Notes: generated by a model not told the origin, from the letters alone. Counted from the stretch's first letter, positions 1 through 7,366 are shown. The stretch is DNA of 12,498 nt from Methanobacteriota archaeon (GCA_024860865.1 JACRDV010000098.1:1-12498); one strand, 5' to 3'. Numbers and translations: made by a program.

Positions 1-324
1 AAGTGCGCCTGCTCCGCTTGCTCCAAATCCAAACTTCATTGGAACCTCGAGCAAATGAGCAACCGATATAGAATATTGCAGACCTGCCATTTCAAGCATT
101 GTTTTGACAACTGTTTCAGTAACTGGAGCTGGAACCTGCTTTTCATCAATTGTTATGTTGATTGAAGTTGAGCTCGATTTTTCAGCATTAACTTCGGTTA
201 AAACTCCTTTTGTGATTACAACACCTGCCCCGCGGGACCCAATTTGAGTTGCATCAATCGCCTTTTCATCACAAATTTCAAAAAAACCAGTTATATGTCC
301 TGGAACAAATGCAACTGCTCTCAT
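1..324 (-). CDS. Pantoate kinase, GHMP family (N-terminal 108 residues, cut by window edge)
   Basis: This is the N-terminal part of an archaeal pantoate kinase, which phosphorylates pantoate with ATP to 4-phosphopantoate in the archaeal route to coenzyme A. I translated the minus strand by hand: 108 open codons run from the ATG at 324-322 to the window edge. The N-terminus reads AFVPGHITGFFEICDE, typical of this family. The GHMP phosphate-binding loop is seen at residues 99-108 as GFGASGAGAL, preceded by a VPMKF segment. The ATG overlaps the coaBC stop codon as ATGA (324-321), so the two genes are translationally coupled. The neighbour CoaBC acts two steps later in the same pathway. The C-terminal two thirds lie outside the window, so intactness cannot be judged. 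Another GHMP kinase is possible but less likely given the N-terminal signature and this context. Confidence 0.88.
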   Translation of the reverse strand, partial: MRAVAFVPGHITGFFEICDEKAIDATQIGSRGAGVVITKGVLTEVNAEKSSSTSINITIDEKQVPAPVTETVVKTMLEMAGLQYSISVAHLLEVPMKFGFGASGAGAL

Positions 325-1556
325 TTTAAGCGCTCAACTACAATATCAAAAATCTTCTTTGCGATTTCGCGTTTGGAGGTTAGAGGGACATGGACAACCT
401 TCTTATTGGGGCCAATAATAAAAACCTCGTCTGTATCAGAACCGAAGTGACAGCCAGTTCTGCCAACGTCATTTGCTACAATTAAATCTACGTTTGTATC
501 TTTCATGCAGTAATAAGCTGAAGCAATTAGATCCTCATCAGTTACTTGAAATTCTGCTTTAAACCCAACTACAAAAATGTTTGGGAAATCTTCTTTTATT
601 TTTTTAATAATCTTTGGTAAGGGTTTGAGAACAACTGTGTGCTCCCGAGAAGAATCAAGTTTTAAGCTAGAAGGATTTTCTACAAAAAAGTCTGCCACTG
701 CAGCTGCTCCAACCACTATGTCGTATTTATTTGGTTTTAGCTCAGCGATTACTGCATCGTTCATCTCTCTAGTTGTTACAACATTGATAACTCTCATATA
801 CTCTGGAGGCTTTTGAGCACCTGGCCCATAAACTAAAGTTGCCCTTCCTCCTCGAGCTGCTGCCTCTTCTGCAATTGAAATCCCCATCTTCCCTGAACTT
901 TTGTTTGTTATAGTTCTAATTGGGTCAACGTGCTCAACCGTTGGTCCAGCCATCACTAAAACTTTTTTCCCACTCAAATCCTTTTGATGATGCAACTCTT
1001 TTATTACAAAATTAACGATTGTTTCCATTGGTGCAAGCTTCGCCGTTCCTTCCTCAACTTTTGGCTCAATGAATTTCACTCCAATTGACTTTAATTTCTC
1101 GATGTTTGCCTTTAAGATCGAATTTTCATAAAGAGAAATATGCATAGCTGGTGCTATTGCAACTGGAATTTTTGAACCGAGCGCGGTTAAGGCTATACAG
1201 GTTACCGGTGTATCATAAATCCCGCAAGCGATTTTAGAAATAGTATTTGCAGTAGCAGGCGCAACTAAAACAAAATCAACTTTTGATTGCCCCTCTGTAA
1301 GTTGGATATACTCAAGTTTTCCGGTCAACTCAGTTACAACAGGATTGCCAGTTCCAAACTCTAACGTGTCTGGATGAATTATTTTTTGAGCAGCAGAGCT
1401 CATAACTCCAAAAACTTCAGCACCATTCCTAATCAATTCCCTTGAAATTTTCGGAGTCCCAATTGCCGCAACGCTGCCAGTAACACAAAGTGCGATCTTT
1501 TTGTCCTTTAGGAGCTGGCTTTTGGCGCCCTTAATAATCTTGGTTGGGTGTTCCAA
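321..1556 (-). CDS. coaBC: Bifunctional phosphopantothenoylcysteine decarboxylase / phosphopantothenate-cysteine ligase
   Basis: CoaBC (Dfp) joins cysteine to 4'-phosphopantothenate and decarboxylates the product to 4'-phosphopantetheine in CoA synthesis. The protein has 411 residues, normal for the fusion. The N-terminal flavodoxin-like CoaC half spans about 15-190: CVTGSVAAI (24-32), APATANTISKIACG (99-112) and PAMH (136-139, where bacteria usually have PxMN). The C-terminal CoaB half spans about 195-411: AGPTVEHVDPIR, TNKSSGKMG (217-225), GAAAVADF (283-290), VGFKAE (330-335) and ANDVG (361-365). The start is TTG at 1556-1554. It is chosen because an SD, AGGTG (minus strand 1569-1565), lies 8 nt upstream and contains the stop of the preceding KH gene. 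The oddity is residue 83: the HI-L motif holding the CoaC catalytic histidine reads YIQL here, coded TAT. The role is otherwise secure. Confidence 0.93.
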   Translation of the reverse strand: MEHPTKIIKGAKSQLLKDKKIALCVTGSVAAIGTPKISRELIRNGAEVFGVMSSAAQKIIHPDTLEFGTGNPVVTELTGKLEYIQLTEGQSKVDFVLVAPATANTISKIACGIYDTPVTCIALTALGSKIPVAIAPAMHISLYENSILKANIEKLKSIGVKFIEPKVEEGTAKLAPMETIVNFVIKELHHQKDLSGKKVLVMAGPTVEHVDPIRTITNKSSGKMGISIAEEAAARGGRATLVYGPGAQKPPEYMRVINVVTTREMNDAVIAELKPNKYDIVVGAAAVADFFVENPSSLKLDSSREHTVVLKPLPKIIKKIKEDFPNIFVVGFKAEFQVTDEDLIASAYYCMKDTNVDLIVANDVGRTGCHFGSDTDEVFIIGPNKKVVHVPLTSKREIAKKIFDIVVERLK

Positions 1557-1564
1557 AATTAGTG

Positions 1565-1569
1565 CACCT
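1565..1569 (-). promoter_or_regulatory. Ribosome binding site fixing the TTG start of coaBC
   Basis: AGGTG on the minus strand lies 8 nt before the TTG at 1556-1554. It overlaps the TAG stop of the upstream KH gene (1570-1568). No ATG start near the N-terminus has comparable support. Confidence 0.6.
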
Positions 1570-2074
1570 ACTCAATGGAAATTTTCATGGGCTTATTGGT
1601 TAACTGAAGCAACAAGTTCTCAATTATTGGAACTGGTATGGGCAATCTGTCAGCGTCATTTTTCGATACCCTTATCCTATACTCTTCTTTACCATCTGGC
1701 AAAAATCTAACGTTGAGTCCTAATAATCTCACCGGAAGAATTAACTCTTGGATCATTAATTTTTCATTTTCACTTCGCTCAACTATCCTTATGCGCTTGC
1801 CTAGCTCTGTTGAAAGGATTTTTGCAATTTTTCCGCTCTTCCCAATAAGCAAACCGGCTTTTCCTCGCTCAGTTATAATTATGAGCAAATCATCAGCTGC
1901 GATTGCCCGCTCAAAAGATGCCTCTCTAAACATCTTTGACTTCTGCTCGAGCGTATATAGGGTCCTGGCTACATTTACCTCGAGATCGCTGATTTCACCC
2001 TTCCTTAGCTTGCTCTCGCAAGCAGGGCACAGGATGCCGCTTCTCAAGCATACTTCACAGATAGGCGTGCGCAT
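1568..2074 (-). CDS. Zinc-finger and KH-domain RNA-binding protein, NusA-like
   Basis: This 168-residue protein looks like a small archaeal RNA-binding protein of the NusA/KH type. The N-terminus holds a CxxC pair at 6-9 and a second at 16-19 (CEVC and CPAC), spaced as in a zinc ribbon. A KH-type domain follows at about 62-100, with the GxxG loop as GKSG (78-81) in LLIGKSGKIAKIL. This resembles the second KH domain of NusA. The C-terminal 60 residues may be a further degenerate KH-like fold, which I cannot confirm. The ATG at 2074-2072 has an SD, GGTGG, about 5 nt upstream. It is the first gene of the minus-strand operon, 11 nt before coaBC. By family knowledge it may act in transcription elongation, termination or RNA processing. 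Its target is unknown and nothing here links it mechanistically to CoA synthesis. Confidence 0.72.
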   Translation of the reverse strand: MRTPICEVCLRSGILCPACESKLRKGEISDLEVNVARTLYTLEQKSKMFREASFERAIAADDLLIIITERGKAGLLIGKSGKIAKILSTELGKRIRIVERSENEKLMIQELILPVRLLGLNVRFLPDGKEEYRIRVSKNDADRLPIPVPIIENLLLQLTNKPMKISIE

Positions 2075-2155
2075 TTAACCACCAATAAAAAAAGCTTTGA
2101 GATGTTTCTTTTTACTTGGTTCAATTATAATAAAAATATTGTTCATAAATACCCA

Positions 2156-2163
2156 GTATAAAA
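2156..2163 (-). promoter_or_regulatory. Candidate TATA box for the KH-coaBC-pantoate kinase operon
   Basis: The minus strand reads TTTTATAC here, about 80 nt before the KH gene start. Transcription starting about 25 nt downstream would leave a leader of roughly 55-60 nt, long enough for the GGTGG ribosome site seen before the ATG. A second AT-rich option on the same strand lies at about 2122-2137 (TATTATAATTG). The same bases also read TATAAAAG on the plus strand, so the direction is ambiguous. Confidence 0.35.
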
Positions 2164-2220
2164 GACTCAAAATGTTTTAAACCAAGCTCCGGCCTTAGTT
2201 TGACTCATCCTATGTTTTAA
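2164..2220. repeat. Imperfect direct repeat GACTCA-N2/4-ATGTTTTAA in the divergent promoter region
   Basis: Copy 1 has GACTCA at 2164-2169 and ATGTTTTAA at 2172-2180. Copy 2 has GACTCA at 2202-2207 and ATGTTTTAA at 2212-2220. The copies are 38-40 bp apart, close to four helical turns. Both lie between the two operon starts and upstream of the TATA-like box next to cdhA. Paired 15-base similarity in a 200-bp divergent region fits an operator for a dimeric regulator, but that is inference. Between the copies is a short GC-rich patch (AAGCTCCGGCCTT) in otherwise AT-rich DNA. Confidence 0.45.
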
Positions 2221-2243
2221 TGCCACGGTTAGACTATCATAAG

Positions 2244-2252
2244 ATTTATATG
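2244..2252 (+). promoter_or_regulatory. Candidate TATA box for the cdh operon (leaderless geometry)
   Basis: ATTTATATG matches the archaeal TATA consensus and is preceded by a purine/A-rich stretch (ATAAG) where a BRE would lie. Its centre is about 28 nt before the cdhA ATG at 2276. Initiation at the usual distance of about 25 nt would fall at or next to the start codon, giving a leaderless mRNA. This agrees with the lack of any SD before cdhA. A short inverted repeat, ATGG-N5-CCAT (2250-2262), lies just downstream of the box. A plus-strand TATAAAAG at 2157-2164 is an alternative promoter that would give a leader of about 90 nt. Confidence 0.5.
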
Positions 2253-2275
2253 GTTTTGCCATCTTCATTATTTAC

Positions 2276-4642
2276 ATGAAAAATTCTATCATGAAAAATT
2301 ATGATAAATCTACTACTTCAGACTTGCTTATCAAAGGCGAAGGTTTAGAGGTATACATAGGAGAAATTGCGGAAGAGACCTGGAAAGAGGAAAAAATTGG
2401 ACCGACTCCAGAGCCAAATGTGACTGCTCTGCGAGAATGGGATTTCAAACTTCTTAAGCGCTATCCTCCTTTTTATTCGCCAGTTTGTGACCTGTGTTGT
2501 TTGTGCACTACTGGGAAATGCGATTTGTCCAAAGGAAGAAAGGGAGCCTGTGGAATTGACATAAAAACCCAGCAAGCGCGTGTGAGTTTATTGACTAGCT
2601 GCATGGGAACCTCTGCTCATGCTGGTCACGCACGCCACCTTTTGGAGCATTTAATCGAGAAATACGGCCCTACCCACCCGATTGACCTCGGTTTAAACAT
2701 TGAAGTGGAGGCCCCACTTATCCGGCTCGTATTAGGGATTCGCCCTAAGAAGCTGATTGACCTCCGAAAACCGGTCGATTATGTTGAAAAACAGCTCATT
2801 CATTTGATGTCTGCCACAAATATTGGGCAGGAAAAAAGTCACTTAGACTTTGAGTCCAAGGCATTGCATGCGGGCATGCTCGATTTAATTGCCCTTGAAG
2901 TTGCTGACATTGCACAAATTGTTTCGCTCAAAATGCCAAAGGCTGACCCTGAAGCTCCATTAGTTGACTTTGGGCTTGGAACAGTAGATACTTCAAAGCC
3001 AGTTGTATTATGCATCGGGCACAATGTGTTGCCAGCCGCATCTGTCGCAGAGTATCTTGAGAAAACTGGTTTAAATGATAGAGTTGAAATATGTGGAGTC
3101 TGTTGCACCGCTCAAGATATCGCAAGGATAAATCCAAAGGCAAAGGTCATTGGTTCTTTAGCTAGACAGCTCTATGCAGTTAAATCAGGAATTGCTGATG
3201 TAATTATTGTTGACGAACAATGTGTTAGAACAGATACTATGGAAGAAGCGCAGAAAATTAAGAGCGTTGTGATTGCAACTAATGACAAAATTTGTATGGG
3301 ATTACCCAACCGAACAGATGATGACCCGGATAAAACAGTTGAAGAATTAGTTAATGGAGTTATACCTGGGGCTCTAATTCTCGATCCTGAAGTTGTAGGT
3401 GAAGTAGCAGTCAAAGCAGCTCTTCGGCTCTCTGATCAAAGGGCTCAATTTAAAAAATTGATAAAAAAAGAAGAGTTAATCGAGCTCGCTAAAAAATGCA
3501 CTGAGTGTCAGATGTGCAACCGTGCTTGCCCAAACAACTTGCCGGTCTATGAAGGAATGAGACTAGCAAAAGAAGGTTATTTAGAAAAACTTGCGGAGAT
3601 TTATGAACTATGTATTGGATGTGGAAGATGCGAGGTTGAATGTAAAACCAAGCTTCCGATAATCAGCATGCTTTCAAAGGCTGGAGAGAAAAGTTTCAAA
3701 GATGAAAAGTATAAGCTAAGGTGTGGAAGGGGACCAATTCAAGACGTTGAAATTAGAAATGTTGGGCGCCCAATTGTTTTCGGAGAAATCCCTGGGGTTA
3801 TTGCATTCGCAGGCTGCCCTAACTATCCAAAAAGTGGAAAAGAACTCGTTGAGATAGCAGAGGAATTTTTAAAGCGACGCTATATAATTGTGGCAACTGG
3901 GTGCTCAGCCATGAGCCTTGCAATGCATAAAGATGAGGAAGGAAAGACCATTTATGAAAAATATCCCGGAAATTTCGATGCAGGCGGCATTGTTAACCTC
4001 GGTTCTTGTGTTACAAATTCACATGCAGCAGGAGCTGCTGTTAAAATAGCGAGCATATTTGCTAGAAGACCTCTCCGTGCAAATTATGAAGTTATTTCAG
4101 ATTATATACTCAACAGAATTGGAGCGGTTGGCATTGTCTGGGGAATCATGGCGCAAAAAGCATTTGCAATTACTACTGGTCTAAACCGGCTTGGGATCCC
4201 AATTATATTTGGACCATATGGGTCAAGATTCAGGAGGCTATTCCTTGGAAGAAAAGATCTCCCAGAGAATTGGGAGATATATGACTATAGAACTAAAGAA
4301 AAAATGCTGGGTGAACCTGCACCAGAACATCTTTCTTGCGTAGTTGAAACAAAAGAGGAAGCAATTGTTATGGCCGCCAGGCTCTGTATTAGACCAAATG
4401 ATACAGCTATTGGCAGAAAAATTAAACTCTCCCATTATATCGATCTCAGCAAAAAGTATCTTGGAGAAACGCCGTCTGATTTAGATTTATATGTTCGATC
4501 TGAAAATGATATACCAATTACAATTAAAGAGGAAGTCCTTCAATTCCTGAGTGCAAAAGGATGGAAACCGCGAAAAATTCCACTAGATCCAACTATATTG
4601 GACCCTGCTAAATTGCATCCATCTCTATTAAGGCCGGAGTGA
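2276..4642 (+). CDS. cdhA: ACDS complex subunit alpha, Ni-Fe carbon monoxide dehydrogenase
   Basis: CdhA is the CO dehydrogenase of the archaeal ACDS complex; it interconverts CO2 and CO with electrons from ferredoxin. It has 788 residues, usual for the family. Cysteines for the B/D clusters crowd the N-terminus (71, 74, 75, 77, 82, 92). A histidine-rich helix (H115, H118, H121, H125) fits the proton path. Candidate Ni-Fe-S C-cluster ligands are all present: H249 (CIGHN), C276/C277 (GVCC), C316 (DEQC), C514 (AGCPNYP), C543 (TGCSAM) and C578 (LGSC). K628 in MAQKAF matches the conserved lysine near the active site. Two extra 4Fe-4S motifs, an archaeal hallmark, lie at C408/411/414/418 and C446/449/452/456. 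No ribosome site precedes the ATG, so a leaderless start is likely. A second in-frame ATG at 2291 repeats the same ten bases. First gene of the operon; it should pair with CdhB. Confidence 0.97.
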   Translation: MKNSIMKNYDKSTTSDLLIKGEGLEVYIGEIAEETWKEEKIGPTPEPNVTALREWDFKLLKRYPPFYSPVCDLCCLCTTGKCDLSKGRKGACGIDIKTQQARVSLLTSCMGTSAHAGHARHLLEHLIEKYGPTHPIDLGLNIEVEAPLIRLVLGIRPKKLIDLRKPVDYVEKQLIHLMSATNIGQEKSHLDFESKALHAGMLDLIALEVADIAQIVSLKMPKADPEAPLVDFGLGTVDTSKPVVLCIGHNVLPAASVAEYLEKTGLNDRVEICGVCCTAQDIARINPKAKVIGSLARQLYAVKSGIADVIIVDEQCVRTDTMEEAQKIKSVVIATNDKICMGLPNRTDDDPDKTVEELVNGVIPGALILDPEVVGEVAVKAALRLSDQRAQFKKLIKKEELIELAKKCTECQMCNRACPNNLPVYEGMRLAKEGYLEKLAEIYELCIGCGRCEVECKTKLPIISMLSKAGEKSFKDEKYKLRCGRGPIQDVEIRNVGRPIVFGEIPGVIAFAGCPNYPKSGKELVEIAEEFLKRRYIIVATGCSAMSLAMHKDEEGKTIYEKYPGNFDAGGIVNLGSCVTNSHAAGAAVKIASIFARRPLRANYEVISDYILNRIGAVGIVWGIMAQKAFAITTGLNRLGIPIIFGPYGSRFRRLFLGRKDLPENWEIYDYRTKEKMLGEPAPEHLSCVVETKEEAIVMAARLCIRPNDTAIGRKIKLSHYIDLSKKYLGETPSDLDLYVRSENDIPITIKEEVLQFLSAKGWKPRKIPLDPTILDPAKLHPSLLRPE
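4636..4642 (+). promoter_or_regulatory. Ribosome binding site of cdhB containing the cdhA stop codon
   Basis: GGAGTGA lies 4 nt before the cdhB ATG (4647). Its last three bases are the TGA stop of cdhA, an arrangement that favours translational coupling. Confidence 0.6.
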
Positions 4643-4646
4643 TTCA

Positions 4647-5177
4647 ATGGAAGACCGGGTTGTCCCTTGGCAAATTGGTAACATTGCTTATTCAACTCAT
4701 GCTAAAGTATTATATCCGCCGGAAATGGCTCGTGTAATTAATCGAGCAAAGAGACCACTAATTGTCGTTGGCTCAGGCCTAACGGAAAAACTTGAACTAA
4801 ATTTATTTGATTATGTTATTGAGCTCTCAAAAACACGAAATTTACCGGTTGTTGCCTCTGGAAACACCTATAAAGAATTTATTGCGCGCAATTTTAAACC
4901 AGTTGCGATTTTGGGCATCCTTGAGTTAATAAACCTAATTAAAGACCAAAATTGGCGCGGATTCGATGGGAAAGGGCAATATGATGTATTAATCTTGCTA
5001 GGAATTTTCCCTCTCCTTGCAAATCAGGCTTTATTTGCTGCTAAACACTTTGCTTCAATTATAACAATTAGCATTGATCAGCATTATGAGCCCAATGCGA
5101 CATTTTCCTTCTCAAATTCAACGGTTGAAGAATGGAAAGAAAATTTAAATGAGTTATGCGCCAATCTGAAAAAATAG
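4647..5177 (+). CDS. cdhB: ACDS complex subunit epsilon
   Basis: CdhB is the small subunit that forms the alpha2-epsilon2 CO dehydrogenase component with CdhA. It is found in archaeal ACDS and not in bacterial acetogen enzymes. The 176 residues match the family length of about 170. A Rossmann-like, DHS-type nucleotide-binding fold is suggested by LIVVGSG (38-44) and the later strands VLILLGI (114-120) and IITISID (138-144). No cysteine motif or cofactor site is evident. Its precise role is unsettled; FAD binding or electron transfer assistance has been proposed for the family. The ATG follows a strong SD (GGAGTGA) that overlaps the cdhA stop. It ends 11 nt before the cdhC ATG. The order cdhA-cdhB-cdhC matches methanogen clusters, which supports the call despite low intrinsic motif content. 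Confidence 0.92.
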   Translation: MEDRVVPWQIGNIAYSTHAKVLYPPEMARVINRAKRPLIVVGSGLTEKLELNLFDYVIELSKTRNLPVVASGNTYKEFIARNFKPVAILGILELINLIKDQNWRGFDGKGQYDVLILLGIFPLLANQALFAAKHFASIITISIDQHYEPNATFSFSNSTVEEWKENLNELCANLKK

Positions 5178-5188
5178 AGGGTGAAGTG

Positions 5189-6601
5189 ATGTTCAAGGAC
5201 CTTCCAGTTGATGTTGGAGTTGTTTATGAAGGAGAAAGAATTAGAAGCAAAGAGATGTTTGTTGAATTTGCTGGACCAAAATCATTTGGAGCTGAACTGG
5301 CTCAAACAAGAAGGATGGATGAAATACAAGATGGAAAGATAACAATAATTGGTCCAGAAATTACCGAAATGAAAGAAGGCGGCCGGTATCCATTTGCAAT
5401 TTTAGTTGAAGTGGCTGGGGAAAAGGTTGAGAAAGATTTAGAGGGGATTTTAGAGCGCAGAATTCATGAATTTATTAACTATGTTCAAGGGGCCATGCAC
5501 TTAAACCAACGCGATGCAATTTGGTTGAGAGTCAATAAAGAGTCACGAAAAAAAGGCCTCACATTAAATCATATAGGCAAAGCTATAACTAGATTGTTTA
5601 AGGCTGAATATCCTTTTATTGAAAAAGTCCAAGTTACATTCATCACTGATGAGTCTAAAGTTAAAGAATTTGTTAAAAAGGCAAGAGAGATCTATGGTGA
5701 GCGCGATGCAAGGGTTAGGGGAATAAAAGAAGAAGAAGTTGATAAGTTCTATGGCTGTGTGCTTTGCCAATCATTCTCCCCCTCTCACGTTTGTGTTATA
5801 ACCCCTGAGAGAATTTCGCTTTGTGGAGCAATCTCTTGGCTGGATGGGCGTGCTGCTGCTAGGATTAACCCAGAGGGAGCGAATTTTGAGGTTGAAAAGG
5901 GTAATCTCTTAGACCCAATAAGAGGGGAATATGAAGGGGTGAACAAAGTTGTTGAAAAGAGGTCGGGGGGGTCTGTAAAAAGATTTTTCTTGCACAGTAT
6001 CTTTTCATTCCCCCACACAAGTTGCGGCTGCTTTGAAGCAATCGCATTCTATATTCCAGAAGTGGATGGGATTGGAGTAGTTACCAGGGACTTCAACGGT
6101 TTAACTCCATTTGGGATTCCCTTTTCAACTATGGCTGGCCAGGCAGGCGGTGGAGTTCAGATTAGTGGTTTCACTGGGATTGGAACAGAATATTTCCGCT
6201 CTAAAAAATTCTTCCAAGCAGATGGAGGATATAATCGCCTGGTTTGGTTACCAAAAATTTTTAAAGAGAGAATAAAAGATGCGATCCCCCCAACGCTTTA
6301 TGATAAAATTGCAACTGAGGAGACTGCTCCAGATTTGAAAGCGCTAAAAGAATTTTTACAAAAAGTCAATCATCCTATCACTGAACGTTGGAAAGAAAAG
6401 GTACCTGCAGCTGTACCTCAAATGGCAGAAGTTGTTGAAGCGAAAAATGAAGCTAAGGCTAGCGAGAGACCTGAAGTTGTAGCTCCGGTTGCTTTGCCAA
6501 CTGCAATGGTTCCAGCTGCTGGCGGGATTAAAATCATCCTAAAGAATGCAAAGATTTACGCTGAAAAAGTGATTATTGTCCGCCGGGAGGAGAAAAAATA
6601 G
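5189..6601 (+). CDS. cdhC: ACDS complex subunit beta, acetyl-CoA synthase
   Basis: CdhC is the acetyl-CoA synthase: at its Ni-Ni-4Fe4S A-cluster it joins CO, a methyl group from the corrinoid protein and CoA. The start is the ATG at 5189, with GAGGGTGA (5177-5184) 4 nt upstream. An ORF extension to 5156 overlaps cdhB and has no support. That gives 470 residues, the archaeal length; the larger N-terminal domain of bacterial AcsB is absent. A-cluster cysteines are seen at C190 and C193 (YGCVLC), with C202 and C212 nearby, and at C279 and C281 (SCGC). Conserved DFNGLTPFGIPFSTMAGQ follows at 301-318. Residues about 403-445 are a low-complexity Ala/Pro/Glu/Val linker, ending in a conserved-looking tail, KIILKNAKIYAEKVII (448-463). 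A run of seven G at 5965-5971 does not break the frame. Confidence 0.96.
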   Translation: MFKDLPVDVGVVYEGERIRSKEMFVEFAGPKSFGAELAQTRRMDEIQDGKITIIGPEITEMKEGGRYPFAILVEVAGEKVEKDLEGILERRIHEFINYVQGAMHLNQRDAIWLRVNKESRKKGLTLNHIGKAITRLFKAEYPFIEKVQVTFITDESKVKEFVKKAREIYGERDARVRGIKEEEVDKFYGCVLCQSFSPSHVCVITPERISLCGAISWLDGRAAARINPEGANFEVEKGNLLDPIRGEYEGVNKVVEKRSGGSVKRFFLHSIFSFPHTSCGCFEAIAFYIPEVDGIGVVTRDFNGLTPFGIPFSTMAGQAGGGVQISGFTGIGTEYFRSKKFFQADGGYNRLVWLPKIFKERIKDAIPPTLYDKIATEETAPDLKALKEFLQKVNHPITERWKEKVPAAVPQMAEVVEAKNEAKASERPEVVAPVALPTAMVPAAGGIKIILKNAKIYAEKVIIVRREEKK

Positions 6602-6604
6602 CAG

Positions 6605-7366
6605 ATGCAAAAAAGAACAGTTATAGCAGTTAGCGGCAAAGGTGGAACAGGGAAGACAATTGTCGCTGCTTTGTTAGTTAAAATTTTGACTGGAAATTCT
6701 AAGAGCATTTTAGCAATTGATGCTGATCCAGATTCAAACCTGCCTGAGGCGCTTGGAGTTGAAGTCAAAGGAACTGTTGGCGGAATTCGAGAGAAATTGC
6801 TTTCTGGAAGGGATCAAATCCCACCTGGTGTAGTGAAGCGTGACTTGCTTGAATATCAGATTATGGAAATACTAACAGAGACACCAAATTTCGATCTTTT
6901 AGTTATGGGGCGCCCAGAAGGACCGGGCTGCTATTGTGCAGTCAACCATTTGTTGCGCGAGATAATCGATACTTTTGCAAAAAATTATGATGTGGTAGTT
7001 ATTGATACAGAAGCTGGGCTAGAGCATTTGAGCAGAAGGACTACTCGAGATGTAGATACCTTATTGGTTGTGACTGATCCGACTAAGCGCGGACTAATGA
7101 CTGCAAAGCGGATTAAAGACTTAGTCAAAGAGCTGAACATTAGTATAAATAAAATATATGTAATCGCAAACCGCGTTACTGAACCAACAATTGGACCGAT
7201 AAAAAAATCTGCAGCTGAACTTGGATTAACATTAATAGGTATAATCCCGGAAGATCAAAACATAACTCAATTTGATTTAAATGGCAGACCAATAATTGAG
7301 CTATCTCCAAACTCGCCAGCATTAAAATCGATTGCTCAAATTGCACAAGCATTGGAGTTATTTTAA
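6605..7366 (+). CDS. cooC: CooC-type nickel-insertion ATPase (between cdhC and cdhD)
   Basis: This is a MinD/ParA-like P-loop ATPase of the CooC/AcsF group, which matures the nickel-containing clusters of CO dehydrogenase or acetyl-CoA synthase. It has 253 residues, as usual. The deviant Walker A motif GKGGTGKT is at 11-18, IDADPDSN at 38-45 and DTEAGLEHL at 134-142. The CxC motif, which in CooC dimers binds a metal, is C109 and C111 (GPGCYC). The ATG lies 3 nt after the cdhC stop; a purine-rich GGGAGGAG about 12 nt upstream is the likely ribosome site. A cooC between cdhC and cdhD is the normal arrangement in methanogen ACDS clusters. The adjacent position suggests the A-cluster of CdhC or the C-cluster of CdhA as client, but the sequence does not settle which. 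Confidence 0.9.
   Translation: MQKRTVIAVSGKGGTGKTIVAALLVKILTGNSKSILAIDADPDSNLPEALGVEVKGTVGGIREKLLSGRDQIPPGVVKRDLLEYQIMEILTETPNFDLLVMGRPEGPGCYCAVNHLLREIIDTFAKNYDVVVIDTEAGLEHLSRRTTRDVDTLLVVTDPTKRGLMTAKRIKDLVKELNISINKIYVIANRVTEPTIGPIKKSAAELGLTLIGIIPEDQNITQFDLNGRPIIELSPNSPALKSIAQIAQALELF

Noticed and set aside
1638-2078. 146-codon open frame antisense to the KH gene
   Set aside because: It is opposite a gene with clear zinc-finger and KH motifs, its translation is serine-rich and it has no domain signature.
5156-5188. N-terminal extension of cdhC into cdhB
   Set aside because: ATG 5189 follows a strong GAGGGTGA site and gives the family length. The extension overlaps the end of cdhB.
5965-5971. 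Run of seven G in cdhC as a frameshift or slippage site
   Set aside because: The reading frame continues through it into the conserved SCGC A-cluster motif, so the gene is intact as given.
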